A stretch of DNA of 64,000 nt from JAAZPT01 sp034180455 (GCA_034180455.1 JAXFOG010000018.1:1-64000), one strand, 5' to 3'; shown: positions 1 through 9,739, numbered from the stretch's first letter. Made by a program: numbers and translations. The notes: generated by a model not told the origin, from the sequence alone.

Positions 1-5
1 TAAAA

Positions 6-254
6 ATGGTTTCGGTTGTTATAAATGATAATTTAGATGGAAATTATCTTTTTATAGGCCATGTAGGTGTACTTATTGAAGATAATGGAAAATATCTTTT
101 TATTGAGAAATTATCTTTTGAAGAGCCCTATCAGGCAATTATTTTCAATTGTGAAAATGATTGTTATAATTTATTACTAGATAGATACAAAGATTATTCT
201 GACTCAGATACTGCAAGACCTTTTATTATGGTAAATAACGAATTTATCAAATAA
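6..254 (+). CDS. C-terminal part of a DUF4300-like protein, cut by the window edge
   Basis: The frame is open to the left edge with no stop, so the gene probably begins before the window and the ATG at 6 is internal. The 82 visible residues contain FIGHVGVLIED, a hydrophobic strand pair and FEEPYQA, followed by an acidic segment and ARPFIMVN. I recall this pattern from the C-terminus of DUF4300 proteins, a family of unknown function found in streptococci and clostridia. No catalytic residues can be named. A weakly spaced GNAT remnant follows 17 bases downstream on the same strand. Confidence 0.55.
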   Translation: MVSVVINDNLDGNYLFIGHVGVLIEDNGKYLFIEKLSFEEPYQAIIFNCENDCYNLLLDRYKDYSDSDTARPFIMVNNEFIK

Positions 255-271
255 ATTAAGATTCTAACATA

Positions 272-789
272 ATGAATGAATTTACATTACTTAAACATGA
301 GAATTTAATAATTAGAAAATCAAGAGTCTCTGATGCTAAGCAGATAGTAGCTTGGTGGAATAATGGAGCTTTAATGGCGCACGCTGGATTTCCATACGGG
401 TTAGGTGTAACGGATAAAGAAGTTATTAATACAATTAACCAAGGCCTTTTAATCATTGAAATAGAAAATAAATTGATTGGTGAATGCAATTATCATAATG
501 TTGCTGATGATATTGCAGAAATAGGTATTAAGATCTGCGAATTAGATTATCAAAATCATGGAATTGGAAAAAGGCTTTAAGCATGTTAATTGATTGGCTA
601 TTTAGTAATGGTTATTCTAAAATTATTTGTGATACTAATCTTTTGAACAAACGTGCACAGCATGTCTATGAATCACTAGGCTTTCATAAAGTAGGCATTA
701 ATATAAATTCATGGAAAGATCAACTTGGTTCTCTTCAATCCTCAGTTGACTATGAATTAATTAAAAAAGACTTTATTAGCTATATTTAA
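272..789 (+). pseudogene. GNAT-family N-acetyltransferase, broken by a single-base frameshift
   Basis: Two adjoining frames together encode one acetyltransferase of about 172 residues. The first frame (272-580) covers the N-terminal strands and the acetyl-CoA loop, ending NHGIGKRL. The second frame (from about 577 to 789) continues LSMLIDWLF and NKRAQHVYESLGF, the usual GNAT strand 5 and C-terminal motif. The joined length is 518 bases, one short of a multiple of three, and the break lies in a run of three T where four would restore the frame. It is either a recent loss-of-function mutation or an assembly error. Substrate unknown. A terminator follows. Confidence 0.8.
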
Positions 790-792
790 TAA

Positions 793-823
793 AACAGGTA
801 TGATATAAATCATACCTGTTTTT
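793..823. terminator. Intrinsic terminator, probably bidirectional
   Basis: Perfect 12-bp stem (793-804 with 809-820) and a 4-base loop, with T on the right and a short A run on the left, so it can serve both the GNAT remnant and the converging ileS. Confidence 0.85.
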
Positions 824-861
824 AAATTTACTTTCCAGTAGAAAAGCCTTTTCAGTTTTAA

Positions 862-3800
862 TTATTTATTACTTACATAGATTATGGCTTTTATTCCATT
901 TATATCCCAAGTCTTATAATATCCATTATCTAATGTTAACATTTCTTCTGAATCCTTAATTGATGAATTCTCAAGCTTTGAAATTTCTTTTGCTAATACA
1001 CCAAGTTTTATTTGATCTGCAAATTCTTCAAATACTTTTTCTAACTTGGGCGATGCAAATTTTACAGTTATTCTGTCTGTAACATCAAAGTCTGCATCCT
1101 TACGCATCGTTTGTATTTTGCTTATTATTTCTCTAGCATATCCTCCATCTATTAACTCTGGACTTAGGTTTGTATCTAATACAACAGTAATCCCATCAAG
1201 ACTCTCAGCTGTAAATCCATGCTTTTGTACTGCACTGATAAGTACATCGTCTTTTGAAAGTTCAACCTCGGTACCATCTATCTCAAACTTTAAATTATTA
1301 CCTGCATTTAACATATCATAAGCTGCATTACCATCGATTGTCTGTAGATATTGACCTATTTTTCCTAAAAGCTTGCCGTATTTTGGACCAATGGTTCTCA
1401 TCTGAGGCTTAAAAAGATAAGTTGTAAATTCTCTTGAATCACTTATGAATTCAACATTCTTTACATTTATTTCATCTTTTAGTAGTTCAGCGTACTCATT
1501 TGGGAATTCTGTACCAGATACGTATAACTTGCTCAATGGCTGTCTTACCTTTATATTGCTTGCACTTCTGCATGTTCTAGCAAGACTTACCACTTTAATT
1601 AGAGCATTCATATTCTTATTTAATTCAGCGTCTATGTATTCGTTTTTTACATTAGGGAAGTCACAGAAGTGCACGCTTTCAGGAGCATTCTTATCAACAT
1701 TGCGTACTAAGTTTTGATAAATATCTTCTGCAATAAATGGTACAAATGGAGCGATAATCTTTGCTGTAACAACTAGCACTGTGTATAGGGTGATAAAAGC
1801 AGCACCTTTATCATCGCCCATGTCTTTGCCAACGCCTTTGCCCCAGAATCTTTCACGGTTGCGTCTTATATACCAATTGCTAAGGTCATCAACAAAATCT
1901 CCTATTGCTTTTGTAGACTCAAGTATCTTGTATTCGTCCAGATTGCTTTGTACATCAGATATAAGCTGATTAAGCCTGCTAAGTATCCATTTATCAATTA
2001 GTGTTAATTTAGCATCTTCAAGACGGTGTTCAAACGGATTAAAGCTATCGATATTTGCATATAGAACAAAGAATGCATATACATTCTGAAGTGTACCCAT
2101 AAACTTACGCTGGGATTCCTCAATTGCACTATCGCTGAATCTTATTGGTAGCCATGGTTGACCTACACTGTAAAAATACCATCTTACAGCATCAGCACCT
2201 TGCTTCTCAAGCACTTGCCAAGGATCTACTACATTTCCAATGTGCTTGCTCATTTTTTTACCATTTTCATCTTGAACATGTCCAAGCACTAAGCAGTTCT
2301 TGTAAGATGGAACATCATCAAACAATAATGTACTTACAGCGAGCATTGTATAGAACCAACCTCTAGTTTGGTCAATGGCCTCGCTTATAAAGTTTGCAGG
2401 ATATCTGCTTTCAAATTCTTCTTTGTTTTCAAATGGATAGTGCCACTGTGCAAATGGCATAGACCCTGAATCATACCAGCAGTCAATAACTTCGGTTACT
2501 CTGTGCATTGGCTTACCACACTCAGGACATTTTATTTCTATTCTGTCTATATATGGCCTGTGTAGATCCATGTCATCATCGACATCGCACAAGGCCATTT
2601 TTTTCAACTCAGCCCTGCTACCTATTACATGCATGTGTCCTTCTTCACATTTCCAAATAGGAAGTGGAGTACCCCAGTAACGCTCTCTAGATAATCCCCA
2701 GTCTACAACATTTTCAAGGAAGTTGCCCATTCTACCATCTTTAATATGATCAGGCATCCAGTTGATTGACTGATTATTTTTTATAAGTTGATTACGTACT
2801 TCTGTCATCTTGATAAACCAAGTAGCTCTAGCATAATAGAGCAGTGGAGTATCACACCTCCAGCAGAATGGATAGCTGTGAGTAAATGTAGGGGATGAAA
2901 AAAGCAATCCTTTTTCATCCAAATCCTTTAAAATTATTGGATCTGCATCCTTAACAAATATGCCTTCCCATGTTGTACCTTCAATAAATTTACCTTCGGA
3001 ACTAACAAGCTGAACAAAAGGCAGATTATTATCTCTTCCAACCCTAGCATCGTCTTCACCAAAAGCTGGAGCACAGTGTACAATACCAGTACCATCGGTA
3101 GTTGTTACATAGTCATCTGCAACTACATACCATGCTTTTTCTTTCGGTTCTGTAAACTTGTATAAAGGCTCGTATTCCATTCCAACTAATTCAGAACCTT
3201 TAAACTTATTTAATATATTCAAATGGCCAGCACAATCACCAAATACAGCTTCTTTTAATGGCTCAGCAAATATAAGCCTTTCACCATCATGCTCGGCTTC
3301 TAAATAATCAACGCTTGCATTCACTACAAGAGCAACGTTACTTGGCAGTGTCCATGGTGTAGTAGTCCATGCTAACAAATATAGGTTATCTTCGCCTTTA
3401 ACTTTAAATCTTACTACTGCACTCTTTTCAGTTACATCTTTATATCCTTGAGCAACTTCATGACTGGAGAGAGATGTTCCACACCTTGGGCAATATGGCA
3501 CAACCTTATAACCCTTATATATAAGACCTTTATCAGCGATCTTTTTAAGGCTCCACCATACGCTTTCAATGTAGTTATTATGATAGGTTACATAAGGGTT
3601 ATCCATATCACACCAGTATCCAACCCTATCGCTCATATCTTTCCACTCGCCAAGATATTTCCAAACACTATTTTTGCACTCTGAAATAAATGGCTCAATA
3701 CCATATTTTTCAATTTCAGGCTTGCTATTTAGTCCAAGTTTTTTTTCTACTTCAATTTCAACTGGAAGTCCATGGGTATCCCAGCCAGCTTTTCTTAATA

Positions 3801-4035
3801 CATCATAGCCTTGCATTGTTTTGTATCTTGGAATCAAGTCTTTTATAGCTCTTGTTAGCAAATGACCAATATGTGGTCTGCCATTAGCAGTAGGAGGACC
3901 ATCATAGAATGTAAATTTATCGTTTCCTTTTCTTAAATTAAAACTTTTATCAAAAATCTCATTCTTTTTCCAAAACTCAAGTATTTCTTTTTCTCTTTCT
4001 ACGAACTTCATATCCGTAGATACTTTATCATACAT
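862..4035 (-). CDS. ileS: Isoleucyl-tRNA synthetase, type 2 (ileS2-like)
   Basis: Charges tRNA-Ile with isoleucine in the cytoplasm. The 1,057-residue length and the sequence GWDTHGLPVEIEVEKKLG place it in the IleRS2 (eukaryote-like) subgroup rather than the shorter ileS1 type. The class I signatures are HIGH at residues 55-58 and KMSKH at 594-598. The editing domain (CP1) lies between them and an anticodon-binding region follows. The family includes mupirocin-tolerant enzymes. The HIGH motif here is canonical, so strong resistance should not be assumed. The ATG is preceded by AGGAGG and by a T-box leader, so expression should follow the charging state of tRNA-Ile. It is monocistronic between two terminators. 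Confidence 0.97.
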   Translation of the reverse strand: MYDKVSTDMKFVEREKEILEFWKKNEIFDKSFNLRKGNDKFTFYDGPPTANGRPHIGHLLTRAIKDLIPRYKTMQGYDVLRKAGWDTHGLPVEIEVEKKLGLNSKPEIEKYGIEPFISECKNSVWKYLGEWKDMSDRVGYWCDMDNPYVTYHNNYIESVWWSLKKIADKGLIYKGYKVVPYCPRCGTSLSSHEVAQGYKDVTEKSAVVRFKVKGEDNLYLLAWTTTPWTLPSNVALVVNASVDYLEAEHDGERLIFAEPLKEAVFGDCAGHLNILNKFKGSELVGMEYEPLYKFTEPKEKAWYVVADDYVTTTDGTGIVHCAPAFGEDDARVGRDNNLPFVQLVSSEGKFIEGTTWEGIFVKDADPIILKDLDEKGLLFSSPTFTHSYPFCWRCDTPLLYYARATWFIKMTEVRNQLIKNNQSINWMPDHIKDGRMGNFLENVVDWGLSRERYWGTPLPIWKCEEGHMHVIGSRAELKKMALCDVDDDMDLHRPYIDRIEIKCPECGKPMHRVTEVIDCWYDSGSMPFAQWHYPFENKEEFESRYPANFISEAIDQTRGWFYTMLAVSTLLFDDVPSYKNCLVLGHVQDENGKKMSKHIGNVVDPWQVLEKQGADAVRWYFYSVGQPWLPIRFSDSAIEESQRKFMGTLQNVYAFFVLYANIDSFNPFEHRLEDAKLTLIDKWILSRLNQLISDVQSNLDEYKILESTKAIGDFVDDLSNWYIRRNRERFWGKGVGKDMGDDKGAAFITLYTVLVVTAKIIAPFVPFIAEDIYQNLVRNVDKNAPESVHFCDFPNVKNEYIDAELNKNMNALIKVVSLARTCRSASNIKVRQPLSKLYVSGTEFPNEYAELLKDEINVKNVEFISDSREFTTYLFKPQMRTIGPKYGKLLGKIGQYLQTIDGNAAYDMLNAGNNLKFEIDGTEVELSKDDVLISAVQKHGFTAESLDGITVVLDTNLSPELIDGGYAREIISKIQTMRKDADFDVTDRITVKFASPKLEKVFEEFADQIKLGVLAKEISKLENSSIKDSEEMLTLDNGYYKTWDINGIKAIIYVSNK

Positions 4036-4061
4036 TATTTATTCCTCCTGATTTGTTTAAA

Positions 4062-4262
4062 TAAAAAAATCGCCCTTGCTGGGACGACAATTATCGCGGT
4101 ACCACCCTGCTTGGCATAAAGCCCTCTTGGTATTATCTGTAACGGGAAAACCGTCGTGCTTATCACGAAGCTCAGAGCCGATGCTTTTGTACGTACGCAG
4201 TTGACTTACACCATACTCAACTCGCTGTATGCGAAACATTACAAAGCTTCTCATCATCGCCA
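4062..4262 (-). promoter_or_regulatory. T-box leader of ileS
   Basis: Read on the minus strand, the leader carries the conserved T-box GGGTGGTACCGCG (4095-4107), followed directly by a terminator: CGTCCC pairs with GGGCG (4071-4090), then seven T. The stem I region has the usual GATGAGAAGC start and the AGCGAG/TTGAG bulges. A plausible specifier codon is ATC at 4182-4180, which would match isoleucine. Uncharged tRNA-Ile would favour the antiterminator. The 68-residue open frame that crosses this region is an artefact. Confidence 0.93.
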
Positions 4263-4268
4263 TAATAT

Positions 4269-4296
4269 ATTATACCTGAATATTAAATTTTGTAAA
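4269..4296 (-). promoter_or_regulatory. Promoter of the ileS T-box transcript
   Basis: On the minus strand TTTACA (4296-4291), a 16-bp spacer and a perfect TATAAT (4274-4269). Transcription would start just before the T-box stem I. Confidence 0.8.
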
Positions 4297-4307
4297 GCTA
4301 ATATAAG

Positions 4308-6137
4308 CTAAAAGATCGGCATTATATCGCTTGGCATCTTAAAACTCTTGTGTGGTGATAGACCTATGTCAAAAACAGCGGGGCTATCTGGACTGCAATT
4401 TCTTTTAAATTGCTGAGAGAAAAACTTTCTAACAAAAGTATCAAGAGTTTTTTCTATATACTCTAGTGAATACTCATCATTAAAAGTTCTGTTGGCTAAA
4501 AATAATAGTTTTTCTTTACTAGCTCCATTGTAAAGCATATGATATAAGAAAAAATCATGGAGTTCATAGCTTCCAAGTATATCTTCGGTTTTTTGTTCTA
4601 GCTTGCCATCTTGCAAGGGGAGTAGCTCTGGAGAAACAGGAGCATTAACGATTTTTTCTACAACTGTGTAGGCTGTTTTGCTAACTTTATCAGCTAGATA
4701 TAAGGCAAATTCACGTAAAAGAGTTTTGCTTAGACTTGCGTTTATATTATACATGCTCATATGATCGCCATTATATGTGCAGAATCCCAACGCAGACTCA
4801 CTAAGATCACCTGTGCCAATAACAATACCACCAATTTTATTTGCTATGTCCATGAGTATTTGAGTTCTTTCTCTGGCTTGGCTGTTTTCATAAGTGGTAT
4901 CACTATTATTTACATCATGATCGATATCACTAAAGTGCTGCAATACAGACTTGCTTATATCAATAACCTTTGTGCTAATATTTAACTCATTTATCAAAGC
5001 TGATGCATTGGTTTTGCTATTATCACTTGTTCCAAATCCTGGCATGGATATAGAAAAGATATTTTTGCTGTCAATGGAATACTTTTCGAATGTAGCATAT
5101 AGCAGTAATAGTGCAGATGTGGAATCAAGACCACCAGAAAACCCTAGCACTACTTTATCCGTATTTATGCTTCTTAAACGCGTAATAAGGCCTCCAGAAA
5201 TAATGTTAAATATTTCTTCAAAATATTTTTCTTTTTTGTACGATTCTGGAATAAATGGAAGCTTTTGATATTCTCTATTGATATCAACATTATCTTGATC
5301 TAAAGGATTAAAACCATGAATAATTATCTCTGTATAGTTTTTGGGTGTACTGATATTTTTTAGCTTTCTATATTTTATAGCTGAAACATCTATATCACAA
5401 TATACAATATTATTCTTATCACAAAAGCCATTATTTTCTGCTATCAGTTCTCCAAGTTCATAAACCTTGCATTTTCCATCATATACAGCATAGCTTGTAC
5501 TCTCTCCATAGCCTGTATTTGCTCTAAGCACAGCCATGTTATTGTTAGATGATAAATATTTAAGATCTTCTTTATTTAAAGAATCTACAATAGAAGGATA
5601 TGCACATGGGTTAACTAGAATATCAGCGTTTACAGAGTCATTTAAATAGTTTCCAATTGAAACTGAAATGTTTATTCCGTTGCATAAAAATAATGGATTG
5701 CAAACAATTGGTATTTCCCTATCAAATAAATATACTGAACTGTCTTCACAAACTGTGCTAAAATATCTTGAATCATATTTATCGCTATATTTTTTTGGAA
5801 TAAAAGCAATTATTTCCCCTTTAAAAATAGTAGCTGTGACATTTAGCAATTGATTTTTGTACATTAAAGGCAATCCAACAAATATCAGTTTATGATAATT
5901 TTTACTTGCATCTATTATTTGTTTTAGTGCCGATAAAGAATTGTTTAATACTGATTCATGAATAAATAGATCTTCTAAACTTGCTCCAGAAAGACTCAAC
6001 TCAGGAAACACCACAATACTTGTGCTGTCGTTTAAATTTTTGATGATATTTATTATGTTATCACAGTTTTTTTGTGGGTCTCCAAGATAAACTATGGGGG
6101 AGCACACTGCAGCATTTATATACCAATGATTATTCAT
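4308..6137 (-). CDS. nadE: NAD synthetase with an N-terminal nitrilase domain lacking its catalytic cysteine
   Basis: Makes NAD from deamido-NAD, ATP and ammonia; family members of this length normally take the ammonia from glutamine through an N-terminal nitrilase-fold domain. Here (609 residues) the nitrilase domain spans about 1-270 and the synthetase about 290-609, with the ATP-pyrophosphatase loop SGGLDST at 334-340. The nitrilase Glu46 (FPEL) and Lys115 (IPKK) are present. The position that should be the nucleophilic Cys in an ICED-like motif reads SIGNY, with Gly162 encoded by GGA at 5652-5654. Going from a TGC or TGT codon to GGA takes at least two base changes, so a single read error cannot explain it. 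I infer loss of glutaminase activity and dependence on free ammonia. It follows the NYN gene by 8 bp. Confidence 0.93.
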   Translation of the reverse strand: MNNHWYINAAVCSPIVYLGDPQKNCDNIINIIKNLNDSTSIVVFPELSLSGASLEDLFIHESVLNNSLSALKQIIDASKNYHKLIFVGLPLMYKNQLLNVTATIFKGEIIAFIPKKYSDKYDSRYFSTVCEDSSVYLFDREIPIVCNPLFLCNGINISVSIGNYLNDSVNADILVNPCAYPSIVDSLNKEDLKYLSSNNNMAVLRANTGYGESTSYAVYDGKCKVYELGELIAENNGFCDKNNIVYCDIDVSAIKYRKLKNISTPKNYTEIIIHGFNPLDQDNVDINREYQKLPFIPESYKKEKYFEEIFNIISGGLITRLRSINTDKVVLGFSGGLDSTSALLLLYATFEKYSIDSKNIFSISMPGFGTSDNSKTNASALINELNISTKVIDISKSVLQHFSDIDHDVNNSDTTYENSQARERTQILMDIANKIGGIVIGTGDLSESALGFCTYNGDHMSMYNINASLSKTLLREFALYLADKVSKTAYTVVEKIVNAPVSPELLPLQDGKLEQKTEDILGSYELHDFFLYHMLYNGASKEKLLFLANRTFNDEYSLEYIEKTLDTFVRKFFSQQFKRNCSPDSPAVFDIGLSPHKSFKMPSDIMPIF

Positions 6138-6145
6138 AAAAACTC

Positions 6146-7147
6146 CTATTTTAGTTCAATAAGCATAGTTCCGTTGGTATCCATAATTATTTTTATTAAA
6201 CCGTCTTTTTCAAGCTGCTTCATCACATCGCTAAAGCGTTTAAATCCTATTACTCTTTCATTAAAGTCAGGGTACTCTGAAAGCAGCTGTGCCTTTAATA
6301 TACTTGGATTTATTCTATCAAATCCACTCTCTTTGTAATTTGAAAGTTTTGCTTTAAAAATCTTGTTCCAGTTGTCAGGTCCAATTTTTTCTGTGTTTTC
6401 TTCGCTAACGCTGTATTTTGAATTTAGAGTTACAATTACTGTAAGTTTATCATTCAATACTTTGATCTGATTGAACTTATTTTCAAGTTTAGTTAGTAGT
6501 TTTCCAAATGTAGAACATCCATAATTTTTTTCATTAAAATCTGGGCGCAGACGCAGAATTATACCTTTTAACTCGCTAGCATATACTTCACCGTCATCAG
6601 ATTGTTCAATTATTTCAATAATGTTTTTATTAAGCTCCTCATCGCTAATAATATCATTGTCGCCATTTATCTGTTTTTTCTTTTGAGAATTATTTTGCTG
6701 ATTTTTAGGTGGTGTGCTTACATATTCTAGAAAATGAAACTCATTACAAGCATTTATAAAAATATTACTTGCTGCTTCACTTCGGCTCATTCCTATTACA
6801 AATTTTCCCATAGCCTTTAGCTTACCTACCAAAGGCATATAGTCACTATCGCCACTTACTATGCAGTAGCTATCTATAAGAGGGTTGGTATATGCAACCT
6901 CAAGGGCATCTACTACAAGTTGTATATCAGCATTATTCTTTTGAGAAATACCATATCTTATGGAGGGAACTACTGTAAAAGTATTGCTTAAAAGCAGTTC
7001 CTTTAATGAACTGAAATTTTCTGTGTAGCCATAAACTTTGCCAATAAGTATATTACCTTTTAGCTTTATCTTGTTTATAATGTTACGAAGCGTCTCGACT
7101 TTTGCTCCACAGTTTTCTAAGTCAACAAAAACGGCAAATTTTGCCAT
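6146..7147 (-). CDS. NYN-domain putative ribonuclease with two OST-HTH/LOTUS domains
   Basis: The N-terminal 1-145 is a NYN (PIN-like, LabA/DUF88) domain. Its acidic metal-binding residues are visible in FVDLEN near residue 8, in NADIQLVVDAL and in SGDSDYMPL. After a polar linker there are two LOTUS/OST-HTH modules, each with the typical phe-x-glu-x-x-tyr/val-gly pattern (PDFNEKNYGCSTF and PDFNERVIGFKRF). In other systems such domains bind RNA, so an RNA-cleaving or RNA-silencing role in the cytoplasm is the likely job, but its targets are unknown. The gene starts at ATG with AAAGGAAAGA upstream and is co-transcribed with nadE. Confidence 0.85.
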   Translation of the reverse strand: MAKFAVFVDLENCGAKVETLRNIINKIKLKGNILIGKVYGYTENFSSLKELLLSNTFTVVPSIRYGISQKNNADIQLVVDALEVAYTNPLIDSYCIVSGDSDYMPLVGKLKAMGKFVIGMSRSEAASNIFINACNEFHFLEYVSTPPKNQQNNSQKKKQINGDNDIISDEELNKNIIEIIEQSDDGEVYASELKGIILRLRPDFNEKNYGCSTFGKLLTKLENKFNQIKVLNDKLTVIVTLNSKYSVSEENTEKIGPDNWNKIFKAKLSNYKESGFDRINPSILKAQLLSEYPDFNERVIGFKRFSDVMKQLEKDGLIKIIMDTNGTMLIELK

Positions 7148-7185
7148 AGATCTTTCCTTTCTATAGGCTTTTTTGATATGTAATT

Positions 7186-7208
7186 TTATTATTTCAATGA
7201 AATAATAA
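7186..7208. repeat. Perfect AT-rich palindrome upstream of the NYN gene
   Basis: Two 11-bp arms, TTATTATTTCA and its complement, around one base, 38 bp before the start codon on the minus strand. It fits a dimeric repressor site, but no regulator can be assigned. Confidence 0.5.
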
Positions 7209-7241
7209 ATATATACATTATCTAAAGATCAATATAAGACT

Positions 7242-7269
7242 CATACCGAGAATTAATTCTCTCGGTATG
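7242..7269. terminator. Hairpin after glgP, weak terminator
   Basis: Ten-bp perfect stem CATACCGAGA with TCTCGGTATG (7260-7269). On the minus strand, downstream of glgP, the tail is only partly T-rich, so termination may be incomplete. Confidence 0.6.
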
Positions 7270-7282
7270 AAAGCAAAATATA

Positions 7283-9739
7283 TCAATCTAATTTTAAAAC
7301 GCCTAAATGCCAAATTTTTTCATTGTAATTCTTTATAGTATTATCAATACTGAAAATACCACTATTTGCTACGTTAATAATAGCCTTCTTCTGCCACATG
7401 TCTTGGTCTTCGTAATCCTTCATTATTCTACGATTGGCCATAGAATAGCTTCCAAAGTCCTTTAGAACAAAGTAGCTATCTGCCATTGATCCGTTGTCGC
7501 CAATAAGTAATGAATGATAAATATCTTGCAGTATTGTAGAATGATCCTCAAATAGACTACCATCTATCATTTGTCTCATGGCTTTCCTAATCTCGGCATT
7601 TTGCTCAAAAATCATCATAGGATTATATGTGCCTTCTTTATACATATTAAGCACAGTATTGCTACGCATGCCAAATATATAAATGTTATCGTCACCAACT
7701 GCATCATATATCTCCACATTGGCTCCATCCATTGTGCCAAGAGTAATAGCACCATTCATCATAAACTTCATATTACCAGTGCCACTTGCTTCCTTACTTG
7801 CAGTAGATAATTGCTGGCTTATCTCTGCTGCAGGCATAAGCAACTCTGCTAAAGATACATTATAATTTTCTACAAACACTACATTTAGCATTGTTCTTGC
7901 ACGAGGATGCTTGTTAATTAGGTTTGCAATAGCATTAATAAATCTTATTATTAGCTTTGCCCTATAATAGCTTGGGCTTGCCTTTGCACCAAAGAAAAAT
8001 GTTCTTGGTGGCATTGTAAAGTTTGGATCATCAACTATTCTATTATAAAGCACCAATATATGTAATGCGTTTAGAAGCTGCCTTTTGTATTCGTGAAGTC
8101 GTTTGGCTTGGACATCAAATATTGAATCACAGTCTACTACTACACCCTGCTTATCATTTAAGAATTTCGCCAAGCGAACTTTATTGTTATGCTTTATCTT
8201 TTTAAATTTATCTCTGAAAGCAGGATTATCTGCATACGGCTCAAGCTTTTTAAGTTCAAGAGCATCAAGCTTGAAATCAGGGCCAATGGAGTCTTCAATA
8301 AGCTTTGAAAGTTCTGGATTTGCAACTAGAAGCCATCTTCTATGCGTAATTCCGTTTGTTATTGCTGTAAACTTATTTGGATAAACCTGATTATAATCAG
8401 CAAAAAGTGATTTCTTTAGAATTTCTCCATGAAGTTGGCTAACTCCATTTACAGAGAAAGCTGTAGATACACAAAGATTAGCCATATGTACATTGTCATA
8501 TGCAATAATTGCCATATGAGCTATGCGCTCCCATTGACCTGGGAATATTTCAAATAGCTTTGCGCACAATCTCTTGTTCATTTCTTCCAGTAGCATATAG
8601 ATTCTTGGCAATAATGTTTGCATCATATCGCAAGGCCACTTTTCAAGAGCTTCGCTTAGTATAGTATGATTGGTATAAGCCATGCAACCATTTACAACTT
8701 CCATTGCCTCATCCCAGTCATAGTCATAATCATCTAGCAATATTCTTAATAATTCAGGTATTGCTAGCCCAGGATGCGTATCATTTATATGGAAAACTAC
8801 ATGCTTAGGTAGATCGTGGAGGTCATTTCCATAACGCTTTTTATAACTTCTTATTGCATCTTGTATTGTAGCACTTGCCAAAAAATAGTGCTGCTTTAGT
8901 CTAAGCATTTTTCCTTCATAGTGATTATCTTCTGGATAAAGAACCTTGCTTATTATTTCAGCTGGTTGAAGATCCTGAAGAGCAGCTTCATGCTCGCCAT
9001 CTCCAAATTTTCTCAAATTGAAGCTTTCAGGAGATCTTGCTGACCACATACGAAGTGAGTTTACATTATCGGTATCATATCCCACAATTGGCATATCATA
9101 TGGAATAGCTTTGATAAAATATCCACCAGTTGTTTCAAATTTTGTTCTGCCATCATACTCATATCTACGAACAGTTCCTCCAAAGTGAACGCTAACAGCA
9201 TTCTCTGGTGCAGGAACTTCCCATACATTGCCATTTTCAAGCCAGTTATCAGGTATCTCAATCTGCTGACCATCTAGTATTTTTTGCCTAAAAAGTCCAT
9301 ATTCATATCTAATTGTACTTCCAGTAGCAGGTAGGTCTAGTGTAGACAAGCTATCCATAAACGCAGATGCTAAGCGTCCAAGACCTCCATTTCCAAGGCC
9401 TGGTTCTGGTTCTTCTGCAAATATGAGATCAGGATCAATATTTAGCTCCTTAAAGGCTTGCATATATTCATCCTTATGAAGAAGGTTAATAATATTGGAT
9501 AGCATTACTCTTCCAACTAAAAATTCGACCGACATATAGTATAGCTTTTTCTGAGGGTTGGCTTTAAATGCTTTTTTAGCCTTAATCCATTTTTTCATTA
9601 TGCGATCTCTTACAGTGGAAGCCACTGCCTTATATATTTGCTGAGGTAAGGCCTCTTCAATGGTAGTACCGTTATATCTTTGTACTTTTCCAATTATTTC
9701 TTGTTTTATTGATTCTACTTCAACTAAATTTGTGGGCAT
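7283..9739 (-). CDS. glgP: Glycogen/maltodextrin phosphorylase
   Basis: Releases glucose-1-phosphate from the ends of alpha-1,4-glucans using pyridoxal phosphate. At 818 residues it is full length for GT35. The cofactor lysine is Lys658 in TGNMKFMMNG, and the active-site run GNGGLGRLA lies near residue 112. KRLHEYKRQLLN and the PAAEISQQ segment are also in place. It stands alone between the helicase and the NYN gene; no other glycogen gene is in the window, so its polysaccharide source is encoded elsewhere. The ATG is preceded by GGAGG and by a promoter at 9770-9798. Confidence 0.97.
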   Translation of the reverse strand: MPTNLVEVESIKQEIIGKVQRYNGTTIEEALPQQIYKAVASTVRDRIMKKWIKAKKAFKANPQKKLYYMSVEFLVGRVMLSNIINLLHKDEYMQAFKELNIDPDLIFAEEPEPGLGNGGLGRLASAFMDSLSTLDLPATGSTIRYEYGLFRQKILDGQQIEIPDNWLENGNVWEVPAPENAVSVHFGGTVRRYEYDGRTKFETTGGYFIKAIPYDMPIVGYDTDNVNSLRMWSARSPESFNLRKFGDGEHEAALQDLQPAEIISKVLYPEDNHYEGKMLRLKQHYFLASATIQDAIRSYKKRYGNDLHDLPKHVVFHINDTHPGLAIPELLRILLDDYDYDWDEAMEVVNGCMAYTNHTILSEALEKWPCDMMQTLLPRIYMLLEEMNKRLCAKLFEIFPGQWERIAHMAIIAYDNVHMANLCVSTAFSVNGVSQLHGEILKKSLFADYNQVYPNKFTAITNGITHRRWLLVANPELSKLIEDSIGPDFKLDALELKKLEPYADNPAFRDKFKKIKHNNKVRLAKFLNDKQGVVVDCDSIFDVQAKRLHEYKRQLLNALHILVLYNRIVDDPNFTMPPRTFFFGAKASPSYYRAKLIIRFINAIANLINKHPRARTMLNVVFVENYNVSLAELLMPAAEISQQLSTASKEASGTGNMKFMMNGAITLGTMDGANVEIYDAVGDDNIYIFGMRSNTVLNMYKEGTYNPMMIFEQNAEIRKAMRQMIDGSLFEDHSTILQDIYHSLLIGDNGSMADSYFVLKDFGSYSMANRRIMKDYEDQDMWQKKAIINVANSGIFSIDNTIKNYNEKIWHLGVLKLD

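Noticed and set aside
4057..4263. 68-residue open frame on the minus strand before ileS
   Set aside because: It lies wholly in the T-box leader, including the T-box and terminator.
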